64,000 nucleotides of DNA, taken from NCBI GenBank assembly GCA_902702965.1, contig CACRXP010000231.1, positions 819,054-883,053 on the forward strand. Reading direction: 5' to 3'. Origin of the DNA: Spirometra erinaceieuropaei. Lineage: Eukaryota; Platyhelminthes; Cestoda; Diphyllobothriidea; Diphyllobothriidae. Shown here piece by piece: positions 47,875 to 58,602 of this stretch. Each line of letters starts with the position of its first letter. Positions within the stretch are counted from its first letter, which is position 1. The translations under genes were made by a program, and so were the position numbers. The notes below the pieces were generated by a model that saw only the letters and a program-made list of their open reading frames with translations, had not been told where the DNA came from and did not search any database.

Positions 47875-47919
47875 GACTGACTGAGGACGGCTAATAAGCC
47901 AGAAATGGCCAGCTCAGTC
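47875..47919 (+). ncRNA. hammerhead-like motif, stem I changed in pair
   Basis: GACTGA (47875-47880) pairs fully with TCAGTC (47914-47919), whereas other copies pair GACTGG with CCAGTC; both sides changed together. The core is CTGAGGA (free position 7) with GAAA, and the arm GGCTAATAAGCC is intact. The cleavage triplet has become AGC in place of AUU, so this copy should not cut. Confidence 0.55.
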
Positions 47920-48300
47920 TCCCTTGTCTTTGTCGGTTATGTTAGTCTGCCTGTACTATGCGCCGCTGTGCGGCTGCTGGCAGGGCTCGAGAGAGAGAGA
48001 GCCCCAAGGCACAACGGGACAAGTGGGTTTCATAGCGCCATTGGTGAACACCTCCCTACTTATTCTGCCTATATCATGCGCAGTTGTGCGGCTGCTGGTT
48101 GGACTCGAGAGAGAGCCCATAAGGCACAACAAAACGTGTGAGTTCCGTAAGAAAGATCAGTGAGCGACCCCTACCATTGTATATTCCCGATCGAAACCGA
48201 CAGGGCAACGGGCTCGTGGCCGAGTGGTTAGCGGCGTGAACGTCTAACTAACAGGTCATGAATTCAAACCTTGGATGTTCCACACTTCGGGCTTGGGTAG

Positions 48301-48345
48301 GACTGGCTGACGACGGCTAAAAATCCAGAAATGGCCATTCCAGTC
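48301..48345 (+). ncRNA. hammerhead-like ribozyme motif in SINE
   Basis: Stem I GACTGG (48301-48306) pairs with CCAGTC (48340-48345), six Watson-Crick pairs. Core CTGACGA (48307-48313) and GAAA (48328-48331). The stem III palindrome ATGGCCAT is at 48331-48338, and the predicted cut lies after T48339. Stem II (CGGCTAAAAATCCA) is weaker than in the 546 copy. Confidence 0.58.
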
Positions 48346-48539
48346 TCCTTTTTCTTTGTCGGTAATAACACACACCTGATGAACGGTAAACAGGAGCATT
48401 TTCATGCAAAATTGGTGTCAATTTTGCGTCGATTAGTGTCTTTATCACCCTTCCATCCCTTGCGAGGTCAATAAACACCTGGTCATTTATCTTCTTTATT
48501 GTTGATTATCAGACTGATCGTTCTCAAAATTTAATGAAC

Positions 48540-49460
48540 ATCCAAACCACCGGGCGTCGGCAGTTTTTTAAAGTTGGTATTGACGCATTGTTCTCTCGTT
48601 GAATAGTTCTTTCGACTTATGAATGCCTGGGGCGACCTCGGGGGTTTGTCTGAAAATAAGACTCCACCACAAAAGTAAATGCTTTTCCACAATGAAAAGC
48701 CGTAATCCTTAATTCTTGAGCAAACACAAAATTCTTTAATGCTTATCTTGCTTAAATTAGCTTTGCATGGCACTTTGCTGCTAGAGACCGAATTCGTTCA
48801 CCGTGTTTCTAATTATATGTAGAGAAACCATTGACAGCTGCTCCCCGTGAATAGCTTCAGGCAACACGAATTGGCAAGGTTTTGGTGTACGATGAAAACC
48901 CTTCGTTTGGTTTTTTCTGGGTAGCATCGGTCCACTTATTTAATTTTAGACACTTTTCTATTATTAATAATTCTCCAGGAAATAAACTGACTAATATTAA
49001 AAATAAAAGCTAATTACTCATGCAGCAGCCAATCTTCACATGTGCTGAGGACAGGAAGTGCCTCGACATCATGTCGCGAGGGCTCAATATATACATATGT
49101 TTGCCTTTGATGATTTTCGTGTTATAAAGCAAACTACCGTCAACCAAGTTTATCGTTGCACCCTATGGCAAAAATTCGCATTTGCAAAATGCATTTTTTA
49201 AAGCTTAAGCCGCTCTTCGTTTTCAAAAATGATGCGATTTCCAAAACCTGAATCTACATAGTTTTTATAAATGTTTATACGATTTTCGTTCCAAGATAGG
49301 ACCTGCTAAGCAATTATCCTGCTTATATTAATTTTTTATATCATAATGCCCAAAGAAGGGAGCTTTGACCTGTGATACCAAATAACGTGGGAAATCACTC
49401 AGATAGTAGGAAACGTCCGAATTTGCTTAATGTATGCCCGCTTTCTCTCCGTAAAACAGA
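48540..49460 (+). repeat. repeat D, copy 2 (old diverged repeat)
   Basis: Counterpart of 43600-44600, with the anchors given there; part (48620-48900) also aligns with 41190-41460. An 80-codon minus frame (48531-48773) is not conserved in the other copies. Confidence 0.48.
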
Positions 49461-49619
49461 TCTGAAATACATTTTTCTCTAGCAAAACGTTTTTATGCTC
49501 AAATAAAACCTACAAACAAAATGACCGTAGGAAATTCGTGCAATTCTATCCTCTCAAATTCCTAATAGATATTTCATAACATATGTCATCTGCTGTAAGT
49601 ACCATGAATGTGATTACTG
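49461..49619. other. unassigned sequence
   Basis: Short AT-rich link between repeat D and a worn TIR element. Confidence 0.35.
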
Positions 49620-50290
49620 AGTTTTGATGACCTTACCAAGCCAAGTATATTATGTGGCAAGCATGCATTAAAATATGCTTTCTTTTACTTATTTGATAGA
49701 AAATTACGCTCTCTATAAACTTTATGCTTTAAAAAAGTAAATCCGGTTTTTAAAATGTTCTTATTTATGAAATTTTGTCAGACTGTTCCAATCTTACACT
49801 ACCACATCAGCATATCCAGTCCATGATGTTTACAAAGTAGACGATATGGTCCTTATCCGCTACAAAGCTTTATGAGCCATACGCACTTCCTTTAATGTAG
49901 CATATAAAAATGTATGATATTTCTTGCACGAAATTTATACAGCTTTAGTTCGGAAATCCTGGAGATGCTTTCTCAAGAAAATTTTTAAAGAACACGTACT
50001 TTGCTACCAAATGAGCAAAATAAAGAATAGTTTCGTGCATGTTTTCTACAAAATATGTTTACATTTATAAGTGCATCAATAATTTATACAAGAAATCGTG
50101 CAACCTACGCAGATAATTTCCCAAGAATGTAGTTTATGCAAACATTTGAAAAAAAACCTAATCAAAAGCCGGCATCCTAACGTGACTGTGGTTTCTCTTA
50201 ACATTATTTGACATGATAATTAATATTACAACCCTAACAAATAATATTTTGGAACCAAAAACATTTTGTGTTTTAGTCAGTATTTAATTG
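49620..50290 (-). mobile_element. worn 1-kb TIR family element
   Basis: Recognisable by internal words in the right order: GCATGCATTAAAATATGCTTTCTTTTACTTATTTGATAG, TTTATGAAATTTTGTCAGACTG, ATGGTCCTTATCCGC, AAAAGCCGGCATCCTAACG and GATAATTAATATTACAACCC. Both termini and most of the left arm are gone. Orientation follows the centre. Old copy. Confidence 0.65.
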
Positions 50291-51685
50291 GCTAGCATAT
50301 CCACGGTACATTCTACGGGACGAATACGAGCACTACGTTTTGATCTGAAGTTCCGGTCAACAACACACGCAAGTTGCAGCTTTACGGCAAAAAATCTTGA
50401 TCCGTAGGTATTCCTGGCCCCAACCAACAGGGTTCCGGTCCGTGGGTAAATGACAGAGTGCTTGATGCACTATTCACTGAACAGAGATGATGTGTCCGAG
50501 ACACTACTCATCAGGGCTTGAATAGATGCAGAGGGCAAAAAATCGTTATTGTCTTGCTTTTTTTGTTGATAGCAATTCTTAGTCATTTCAGTTGATGTTT
50601 TGGAAAACCCTACGGTCTCTTTGCGTTTGTGAGTGAATTTTTTATGAGGATTTTAAGCGGAATGGTGAATTGCTTCTATTATAGATTAGGAGTTATGTGT
50701 GAATTTACTCATTTTGTCAAAATAAAGGAGAATTTTCTTCAGCATAACCGAAGTTTTTGATTTTTTCCAGTAGAAGGAGATTCAAAGAGTCTACCGAGCA
50801 AAGCAGTTAAGATAAAAAGTAAAGTGGAAAACTCTCTTCACTGTTGAAAAGAGACTAATACTGCGGACAAAGTTATGTCTGTTTCAACCGGTGTATGATG
50901 CCAGAATCACCGTCAATAACGTTAGTACCTTGACTGTTTAGCAAGCTCAGTATTTCCGAAATTATTAGAAGATGAGCCAGTGGCATAACAGAGTAATGTG
51001 TCTTTTGAATGGAAGTGTTGTGCTATTGTGTGCTGTTTTAAATTGTATGATCTCAAGCGTTCCGATTCACAAGCAAATATTAGTTCAATTCAGCAATTCA
51101 TTCAAATCTTTGTAGCTTTTTTGACATTTCTGTCCAGGTTTTTACGAGAAAGTTCTAATGCACTTATTTCCAGTTATTAAGTGCTTCTAATCAACGAATT
51201 AAATCTAGTTTTTTATGTATAATGGACGCTGACACTGACACAGGATATTTTTGCCTGTTGTAAGTGCGCATTTGCTGAAACGGAAGAACTTACTGTGTTT
51301 AAGACGATATTGAAGGTCTAGAGCATAAGTTAAGTTGGTGGTGTTAATGTCAGCAGAATAGAGCGATGTTCATTTCACGTCTCACGTTTCAAGCCTTTAT
51401 TGGTAAGAACTAAATCTTTATTTAGGCAAGCTTCAGTTCTGTTAACCTGCGCCAATAGCGAGTTTAGTGTGTAGCAGCTAAGAGGTGATAGTGTACGCTC
51501 ATTACGCCACAACTTCAGACTATGCTTAATTTGGCTGTGTCTCTAGGCACCGCTTTTTGAGCTGTTTAAGTTTTTAGTTTGTTTCACGTCTCAACCGAAG
51601 AAAAGCATCCGAGAGGGATTATGCTGAACTTGCGGACGTGCGATTGATTTTAGAAGTAGAAATAATGAATGCGGCGGTTATTCTT
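50291..51685. other. unassigned; GC-richer block at 50.33-50.53 kb
   Basis: 50330-50530 is GC-richer and includes a minus-strand CTGATGAG followed by the hairpin GTGTC-TCG-GACAC, but no GAAA, so I do not call a ribozyme. It may be a fragment of an unlisted mobile element. The rest is AT-rich with frames of at most 60 codons and nothing identified. Confidence 0.4.
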
Positions 51686-52655
51686 GATAGCTTGCTAACG
51701 CATGAAATGTCAACCGTTATTTCGAAATGTTTTCTCGTTTCGAAAAGATTAATCAAGTAGAGTTGTAAGCCTAGTCATCACGCGGCAGGACACAATAATG
51801 ATCCAATCACCTCAGGCTGTCGGCTTTTGAATGAAGTTATCAGCGACTGCGTATAAGAACTATACTCTGCAAAACGTGACTGCATAAGTGGCAGGCAAGT
51901 TTCTCATTGATTTTCGATGCCCTTGAAATGTAATTACATTTCATGAAAAACATGCATAAAAATATTCATTCTCTTACGAATTCGGTAAAAAATCCCCTCT
52001 TCTTCCGATTTTATACTTCAAAGAAGAGTATAATTTGGCTTGAAAAGCGTTTCTGAGTCCCGAATAACTTGAACCCAACCTGCCGAAACACTTGCATTCA
52101 GGGTCTCAAAACTAGTAGCCGTATATTTTCCTTGCAATTCTCTGATGTATTAACTGGAGAATATATGGGGTTCATAAAATTAAACAGTGGATTTGAGCCA
52201 TATTGTTAACTTTGTAAGCCATATTCCTAAATGCAGATACATGACTTTCATGAACGGCCATTTAATGGTATTAAATAATCTCACAATTAGAAACTTTTTT
52301 AAACCGAATTATATTCTTATTTTGAGTATGAAATTGGAAAACTTGATTTGCTACCAAATTAGTCAAAGAATTAATATTTTAATGCATGTTTTCTACGAAA
52401 TATAATTGCATTTTCAAGGCCATCGAAAATCAATGAGAAAATTGCATGCTACTTAAGCAGTCATTTTTTGCAGAGTTTAGTTCTTGCCACAGTCAAAAAT
52501 AAGTTCATTCGAAAACCGACTGCCTGAGATAACTGAAGCATTATAGAATTCTGCTACGTGATGATTAGTTTTACAACTCTACTTCATTAATCTTTTCGAA
52601 ACGAGAACGCATTTCGAAATTTTGGTTGACATTTCATGAGTTAGCACATCTACTG
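51686..52655 (+). mobile_element. 1-kb TIR family element, subfamily B
   Basis: Right end TTAGCACATCTACTG|TA is clear (TA 52656-52657); the left end is worn (AGCTTGCTAACGCATGAAATGTCAACC). Arms match: TTCGAAAAGATTAATCAAGTAG on the left against CTTCATTAATCTTTTCGAA on the right. Centre AACCTGCCGAAAC and CAGGGTCTCAAAAC in plus orientation. Frames inside are not genes. Confidence 0.82.
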
Positions 52656-53267
52656 TAGATAGTATACGTCTTCCATTTTGACCCTGTTGAAGCTGTAAGG
52701 CAAAAAAGTCATCATCCATAAAGGCAGGCGCAGGGATTGCGGATGCCCGCCAACTGATCAGACAACCGCCATAAAAAGGATTTTTTACTGAAGACAGCGA
52801 AAACATAAAACAATCACGTCTGCTACTTATCGCTGCGGTCAACGACGGTCGGGGTTGCAGGTCACAGTTAAACGGAATTTTTGATCCGGCATTACAGTTA
52901 ACATAATAAACCTATGCATCAGGCAAAGCGCTCTCACATTTGTCACAGCCGTGCACTGTACTCTCCCGTCCCTGAATATTGTAGTCAAAATCACTTCTCA
53001 CTTCTCTTAAACAGCTCAAAAAGCTGTGCCTAGAGAAACAGTCAAATTAAGCCTAGTCTTATTCTGGCGCTTTTAGTCCCAGATGTGCCTTTCCCACTTA
53101 CAATAATTAGCCTAATATCTGCAAATATATTCGCCTGAGGTTTTAAATTTAGCGCTGCCGCAACTTTTATTTAAAAGAAAATTTCCTTCCGCATAGCGTT
53201 TTTTTGAGCAGTTTCACTGCTGAAAGCTCCGTGAGGCATTGCGACCGAGACGGGCACTGAAAACCTA
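52656..53267. other. unassigned sequence, no supported gene
   Basis: An 87-codon minus frame (52579-52842) starts inside the TIR arm and has no domain. Nothing else identified. Confidence 0.35.
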
Positions 53268-54248
53268 CAGTAGGTGGGCTAACTTATGAAATGTCAACCG
53301 AAATTACGAAATGCTTTTTCGATGCGGAACGATCAATTAAGTAGGGTTGTAAATCTAATCATTGCGCTGCATAGTTCTATATTAATTCACTAACCTCAGG
53401 ATGCCGGCTTTCAAGCGAACTTATTTTCGGTTGCATACAAAACTTTTAATCCGCAAAAATGATTACTTTAGCAGCATGAAGTTTTCTTATTGATTTTCAA
53501 TACTCTTAAAAACTCAGTTGTATTTCATGGAAAAAATGCATATAAATATTTATTTCCCTACTGATTTGGTACAAATATACGTCCTCTTTCAACTTTATGC
53601 TCGAGGTAAGGGCATAAGTCGATTTTAAAGAAGTTTCTAGTGGTGAGATGTTTTAATACCTTGAAATGGCCGTTCATAAAACGACATGTCAGTGTGGCTT
53701 GTAAATTTAACAATGCGGGTCAAATTCAGTGCTATATTTTATGAACCTTTTGATGTCTCCTCTTAATACCTAGAACAATATATGGTTTTCTGTACGCGAA
53801 AATGTACTGCTTGTAGTTTGGAAACCCTGAATACAAATGCAACGGCAGGCCGGGGTTCTAAACTTTTCGGGAATTGGAAACGTTATCTTAAACCGAATTA
53901 TACACTTCCCTTGAGTATAAAATTAGAAGAAGACGTACTTTTTTAACGAATAAGCAAAAGAACAATTATTTCTATGCATAGACTCTATAACATAATTGAA
54001 TTTTTTAAGAACACTGAAAATCAGTCAAAAGGATACATGCTATACAAGTAGTCATTTTTTTAAAGGAGTATACTTTTGGCACGCAACAGAAAAGAAGTTC
54101 GGCGAAAGCTGGCATCCTGAGGTAAGGGAATAATTAGAAAATTATGTTACAAGAAGATTAGTTTTAAAACATTACTCAACTAATCTTTTCGAAACGAAAA
54201 CGCACTTTGTAGTTTCGATTGCTTTTTCATGAGATAGCCCATCCAATG
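53268..54248 (-). mobile_element. 1-kb TIR family element, subfamily B
   Basis: Flanks TA|CAGTAGGTGGGCTAACTTAT (TA 53266-53267) and TAGCCCATCCAATG|TA (TA 54249-54250). The centre is in minus orientation (GTTTGGAAACCCTGAATAC, GGCAGGCCGGGGTTC). It adjoins repeat C on the right in the same relative position and orientation as the 29479 copy, so both belong to one duplicated block. Confidence 0.87.
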
Positions 54249-55072
54249 TATTTTTATGTTTGCAGCTATCCTTTCATCCAGCATATTCGCGCTCTGACGG
54301 GCACGTTCCTCCCCTTCCGCTAATTTTACAAAGGCAATTCAAGTGAGGCTTACATATGAATAAGCAATAGTTTTGGGTTTCCGCCAACTTTATACCGGTA
54401 GGCTGGCTGGAATTCTAAAGCAATTCAAAAAATCTAGACTCTCCTCCTGTTTTCACCTTTGTGACGCATTTTCTACAAAAAGGCAAGTCTTGATCTCTGC
54501 CGCTAGCGGCATACATCAAAGTCTAAACCCGTTTAAAACTTAAACAATAGGCGGGACACAATTTAGTCCGTTTCTAGTACTAATGGCTTGTAGGTATCGC
54601 GCTGATCGTCCGTGCCCTTGTTCAACAATCGCCTGCACGATCTGTCCGCCGAAGCACTCGATGGCATTCATCGTCCGCATCTCCTAGTGCGCAACTTTAC
54701 TTGCTGCACTTGCGTAATGATCCGCGCACGCGAACGGGCCACTACCGAGTTCCTACTTAATTATCCATTATTATGTTCCCTTGGTCTCCTTGCTACTTAA
54801 ACCCAGCCAATTTCGCAGTGACGGGCTGGCTTTGTCCAGTGCACATGAAGTTTCTCTGCGCTTGTATAATGGCTAATGCATTGGAGTTCTCTCAGATCCC
54901 CCCATTAGTAAAATAACCCGGGTAATATGCACAAAACCTACTAGGGCTAATTTGTTTGGACTCGCAGTTGAGTATCGTTGGAGGGTTCAGCCTGTAAATA
55001 TCTCTTCTGTATTTTCGAACAATGTTTGCATCAATAAGTCGACAGTGCCCACTTTTTAAACCTGATGACCTT
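54249..55072 (+). repeat. repeat C, copy 2 (unclassified dispersed repeat)
   Basis: Inverse counterpart of 28655-29478. Shared landmarks: GCATATTCGCGCTCT, GGTTTCCGCCAACTTTAT, CAATCGCCTGCACGATC, TCGCGCACGCGAACGGGCC-like words, and the end TTTAAACCTGATGACCTT. A 62-codon frame (54612-54800) has a close counterpart in copy 1, without stops in either, but matches no family. Confidence 0.72.
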
Positions 55073-55190
55073 TTTGTGTGCAAATAAACGGTGGTTAACG
55101 ATAATTCAAAAATTATTTGGTTCTGTCTCTTTTCCCAATTGAATAAATTACGATAGGAAAGAAGAAAGTAGAATAACATACCCGGATAAG
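55073..55190. other. unassigned spacer
   Basis: Past the end of repeat C homology. A 100-codon minus frame overlaps it (54892-55194) without a domain. Confidence 0.35.
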
Positions 55191-55193
55191 ACA

Positions 55194-55390
55194 AGGAAGA
55201 CTGGTATGGCCATTTCCGGATTATTTGTCCTCATCGGCCAGTCATACCTTAGCCCAGGTTTTGCAGCCCCTAAAGTTCGGTCCCGCGACCTGTTGGTTAG
55301 AAGTCTAGGGCTTCAACCACTGAGCCCCGGACTCGTTTTGCTGTGGTTGCAATCGGACATATAAATGCTTCGTAAACAAATGTCTATTCC
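55194..55390 (-). mobile_element. tRNA-hammerhead SINE, head and ribozyme only
   Basis: Minus strand: spacer TATATGTCCGATTGCAACC, tRNA-like head with A-box-like CTCAGTGGTTGAAGC and worn B box GGGACCGAACTTTAG, then the ribozyme segment at 55199-55243 with stem I GACTGG/CCAGTC intact, core CCGATGA (U4 lost), GAAA, palindrome ATGGCCAT and a UA cut site. No body follows. It lies 5' of the second PLE tail. Confidence 0.72.
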
Positions 55391-55394
55391 AAAG

Positions 55395-56030
55395 ACACAC
55401 AAAGACTAACGGCCTGGCGAACCAAAAACCTGAGGTGTTCCGTGTCTTGCCCTACATGAGGATCGTCTTGGAGGCCACTGAGCGTATGCTAAGACCACTT
55501 AACGTGGGCGTTGGACACCGACGAGAAGCCACCATCCGCTGATTAGTCATGCAGCCAAAGGGTAGGCTGCCCCCGGAGGACATGTCAGGTGTCATTTACC
55601 GCGTCAACTGCCTAGACTGCCAGGCATGACAAACAAACGACTTAAAACGCGCATGCATGAGCACACCTTAGCCGTCAAGCGGAAAGACGTACGCTCACAC
55701 GTCGCCGTGCGCAGTCTGGAAAATGACCATCGGTTTGACTTTGACGACGCCCAAGTGCTCGGCCGAGCGGAAAACAGACTGGCGCGAGAAATAATCGAGG
55801 CCTGGCAAACAGACGCCAACTGCATCAACCGCTGAGTCGACCTACCGGCACCATACGAGGCCGCCAAACACCACCTACGCACCAGGGGAGGCCCAGTGAG
55901 GATATAAATTTATGGCCCTATCAAGCGCGAGCGAGAGGGATCTATTTAAACGGTGTAATTCTCATATTTCCTATCTCCGATGGTGCGCTCGAGTATGAGT
56001 GTGAAACGTCAGATGAATAAATCATCATCC
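55395..56030 (+). mobile_element. Penelope-like element tail, decayed
   Basis: Plus-strand remnant of the PLE 3' part: end of the RT/linker (VFRVLPYM...LRPLNVGVGHR), GIY-YIG endonuclease, then a tail with GAAACGTC (56003-56010) and AATAAA (56016-56021). Only about 640 bp survives, 5'-truncated. It differs clearly in sequence from the PLE at 19-21.8 kb, so at least two PLE lineages are present. Confidence 0.78.
55550..55908 (+). pseudogene. PLE GIY-YIG endonuclease (broken)
   Basis: PEDMSGVIYRVNCLDC carries the GIY motif (55588-55599) and a Cys pair. The YIG half is lost: where YxGETxKRLKTR is expected the frame reads a stop then QTNKRLKTRMHEH. The following helix (55626-55835) is open and well preserved: FDFDDAQVLGRAENRLAREIIEAW. 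A stop after CINR interrupts the C-terminus, which resumes as VDLPAPYEAAKHHL. Confidence 0.8.
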
Positions 56031-56064
56031 CCAGAGCTCACCTTACCATCGTCTTCAAATGCGA

Positions 56065-56350
56065 ATGTATGTATATACCCGATTGCCATCGACATGACAC
56101 TGAGCCTACGGCTCTGTGGTTAGAGCGTCTGGCTTCTGATCAACAGGTTGCGAGCTCAAACCTCGAGGTTGGCTATGGCTAGCTGATGACGGCAAATAAG
56201 TCAAAAAACGACCATTTTATTTCGCTTGTGTTTGCCGGTAATGTTACTCTGTCTACACTTTAAGTCGCTGTGCCGCTGCCGGCGGAACACAAAGCGGGGC
56301 CGGTGTGTCCCATAACGTAGTCGGTGAGCGCTTCTCTACCAAGGGCGAGG
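56065..56350 (+). mobile_element. complete-length tRNA-hammerhead SINE monomer, worn
   Basis: About 285 bp. Order: TATATACCCGATTGCCATCGACA, tRNA-like head (A box CGGCTCTGTGGTTAGAGCG near 56109, worn B box GAGCTCAAACC near 56152), ribozyme segment (CTGATGA at 56182, then a run of A in place of GAAA), GCCGGTAATG flank, body with GTCGCTGTGCCGCTGC, ending near GTCGGTGAGCGCTTCTCTACCA. This gives the length of one unit. The ribozyme is damaged. Confidence 0.7.
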
Positions 56351-58602
56351 TATTGCATCTTTTCCCAACTTGCAAAAGCAACAAAACCAGCTAGGTTTTG
56401 GGGTTATAGTCAGCTATCATGCATTTTGGTCAAAAGAAGATCCTATATTTACGTATATGGTTGCCACTAAGTCCAAAAAGTAGGCGACTGTATGTTATTT
56501 TTTCGCTTATTGCGTTGATTGCAAAATACAAATTAGCTGTGTTGGGAGGATTGAAGGGCTTCATGGTACAATTCCTTTAAATGACCTGTTTTCTCTAGTT
56601 CAACATTCCGGAAAATAGCATACATATTCAGAGTTACGTACTGCATGTTTAAATACCACACTTTTTCTGCGTCCGTTTCCGCCGAGTGAATCGCATAGAG
56701 TAAATGAGGAAATCGTTCGTCACGTTTATTGACCAATGTTTTCTATACTGATGGTCACATTGTAGTTATGTCAAGCATGGTAGCTAGGATTTTAATCTGA
56801 AGTTCGTCCTTACCTTGTGCTGTTGTTGCCTATCTCCTTTTAAGTACGTCACTGGAGCACAGTAAATGAATCGCTTCAAAATAGGAAGTAAACTCAGCTG
56901 GATCAAAGGCTTTCAAACCAGACGGCAATAAATTAGCGGTATGTAAAGTACGCGTGCACTTCATACTACGTCAAAACGCGCCATTTTACATTGAGAGCAA
57001 AACGTCTGCCGGACAGGAATTGCAGGGGATGTCCATTTTTGAGGTCGCGGTCCAGTCTCCGAACATTAACCTGCTCTGCGCCTCTTCTAATGTTCGTACA
57101 GTTAATGACACTCCTATCCGCCAGGTCGTTTTCAAGGCTTTTCTTTAGAATTTCAGCATCCGCAAAGGGATAGTGGGTCGGACATGTACGGCGCCAATAT
57201 GTGCTAGTCCCCATTTTTAGAACTAATTGTGATCCTGAATTTTACAAAACATCGGGATGGTTCAAATACTTCTAGTTCATCTTCTATTCTCGTAATTGCC
57301 CGACGTTTTTGTCGCTAAAACAGCTCCGAATTTGCCACCGCTTTCAGTGTTATTTACTCCGCATTCTTACTTGTTGAAAAAAAAACCCGCATTGATGGGC
57401 GTACATTGCAAGGTCAGACCTCCGTATGCACACACGTTGGCAGGCGTGGTGCGTTTATAGCCAATTCCCGCCTAATTTAGGTTTTGCCATTCAAAAAGTT
57501 AGTAATGCATTCAAAAACAGTCAAATCAATTAGAAAACACAAATTGTTTAAAAAGAAGCCTGTTGTATACAGTGAGTGGCGTACTTTAGGGAATCCGATA
57601 GCCATGACCTAGTTGATCAGTTCAGACTACCTCAAGCGTTGTACGTCTTAGCTATTAGCGGAATGCTGCAGAATATTTGCAAAAACCTTTCTACTGGGGC
57701 GCAAGTCAACATTACCCTGAATTCAGGAAGGTCTCTACGTTAATAACCCTTGTGGATCATATTTGCGCATTTATATGCACTTTGGTAGAAGGGGATATTG
57801 TATTGAATCAGAGAGATTAACCAAAACATCAGCCGCAGGCATAGGACACGACTCTTCAGTCCGCGAAATTCAGGCCAGGCGAAACGTGATTAGGTAAGTA
57901 GCTGTGTCTTTTACAACTTAAATTTTGTTAATCTTTGTAAACAATTGCCCCAAGAAGAAGTTTGAACTCCTAGGACCAAACCTTAGTTTGTACACTCACG
58001 TATTCTCTGGGGAATCGTTGGGACCCCATAATTACCCGTGAGAAGGCCCGCTATCAAACGGCTATTTCCATTTTAAACCCACTGTAAAGTGCTTTTGTGG
58101 GGCATGGTTTCTTTTAATTAGAAACTTATAAACAGAACGAGTACCACATTAGCCACTCAAAAACCGTTTTTGCATTTATATTTGCTGTATTTATATTCAT
58201 GTTCAGGGACTTAAAAGTAAACATAGACTATAAAAATGATTCTTACATAGGGAAAAAAGAGTTTTTCCGTCTGCGGCAGAAACATTATCAGCAGGCGCCA
58301 CGAAAATGCGTAAACAAACAGGAGGGTCAAACGATTTTATACTTGACCCGGAAAAGTGCAAAGATCTCGAACATATATTTGCAGAACACTCAGGAAGAAG
58401 CTTACTTTAAAGAGATAACCTTTGGAAAAGATTGTTTTTATGGCTAAGAGCACAGGAATATCACGCCTTTATTAGAGGCGTCCACTTGCTTTGACGGTCA
58501 AATTTCGCTTCAGGGTTAATACAAATAGGATAAGCCTCCATTTTTGCAGAAAAATCGTCCGATTAATCACCATACGGGCAAAAGCCTTCAAGAGATATTT
58601 TA
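56351..58602. other. unassigned 2.2-kb stretch, no supported gene
   Basis: Frames of 60-82 codons on both strands at 56950-57214 and 58199-58447 show no domain. 57380-57490 is GC-richer. No repeat with another copy here was recognised. Confidence 0.35.

Larger units (their letters stand above)
47808..48370 (+). mobile_element. tandem tRNA-hammerhead SINE cluster
   Basis: Order on the plus strand: a worn ribozyme 5' part (GTATGACTGGCTGACGACGG, 47811-47830), a fuller ribozyme segment (47875-47919), body (about 47945-48045), a second body (48062-48170), spacer TATTCCCGATCGAAACCGACAGG, tRNA-like head (A box TGGCCGAGTGGTTAGCGG near 48218, worn B box GAATTCAAACC near 48261), ribozyme segment (48301-48345) and its flank. 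The bodies carry GGGCTC..GAGCCC hairpins with GAGAGA loops and GCCGC-TGT-GCGGC. Two 78-79-codon frames here are products of the GC-rich body, not genes. Confidence 0.82.

Noticed and set aside
47905..48163. Two 78-79-codon frames in the SINE cluster as small proteins
   Set aside because: They are translations of the structured SINE body and do not stay open in other copies.
50495..50520. Minus-strand CTGATGAG followed by the hairpin GTGTC-TCG-GACAC, as a hammerhead
   Set aside because: No GAAA follows the hairpin and no matching stem III or cut site could be drawn; the core alone occurs by chance.
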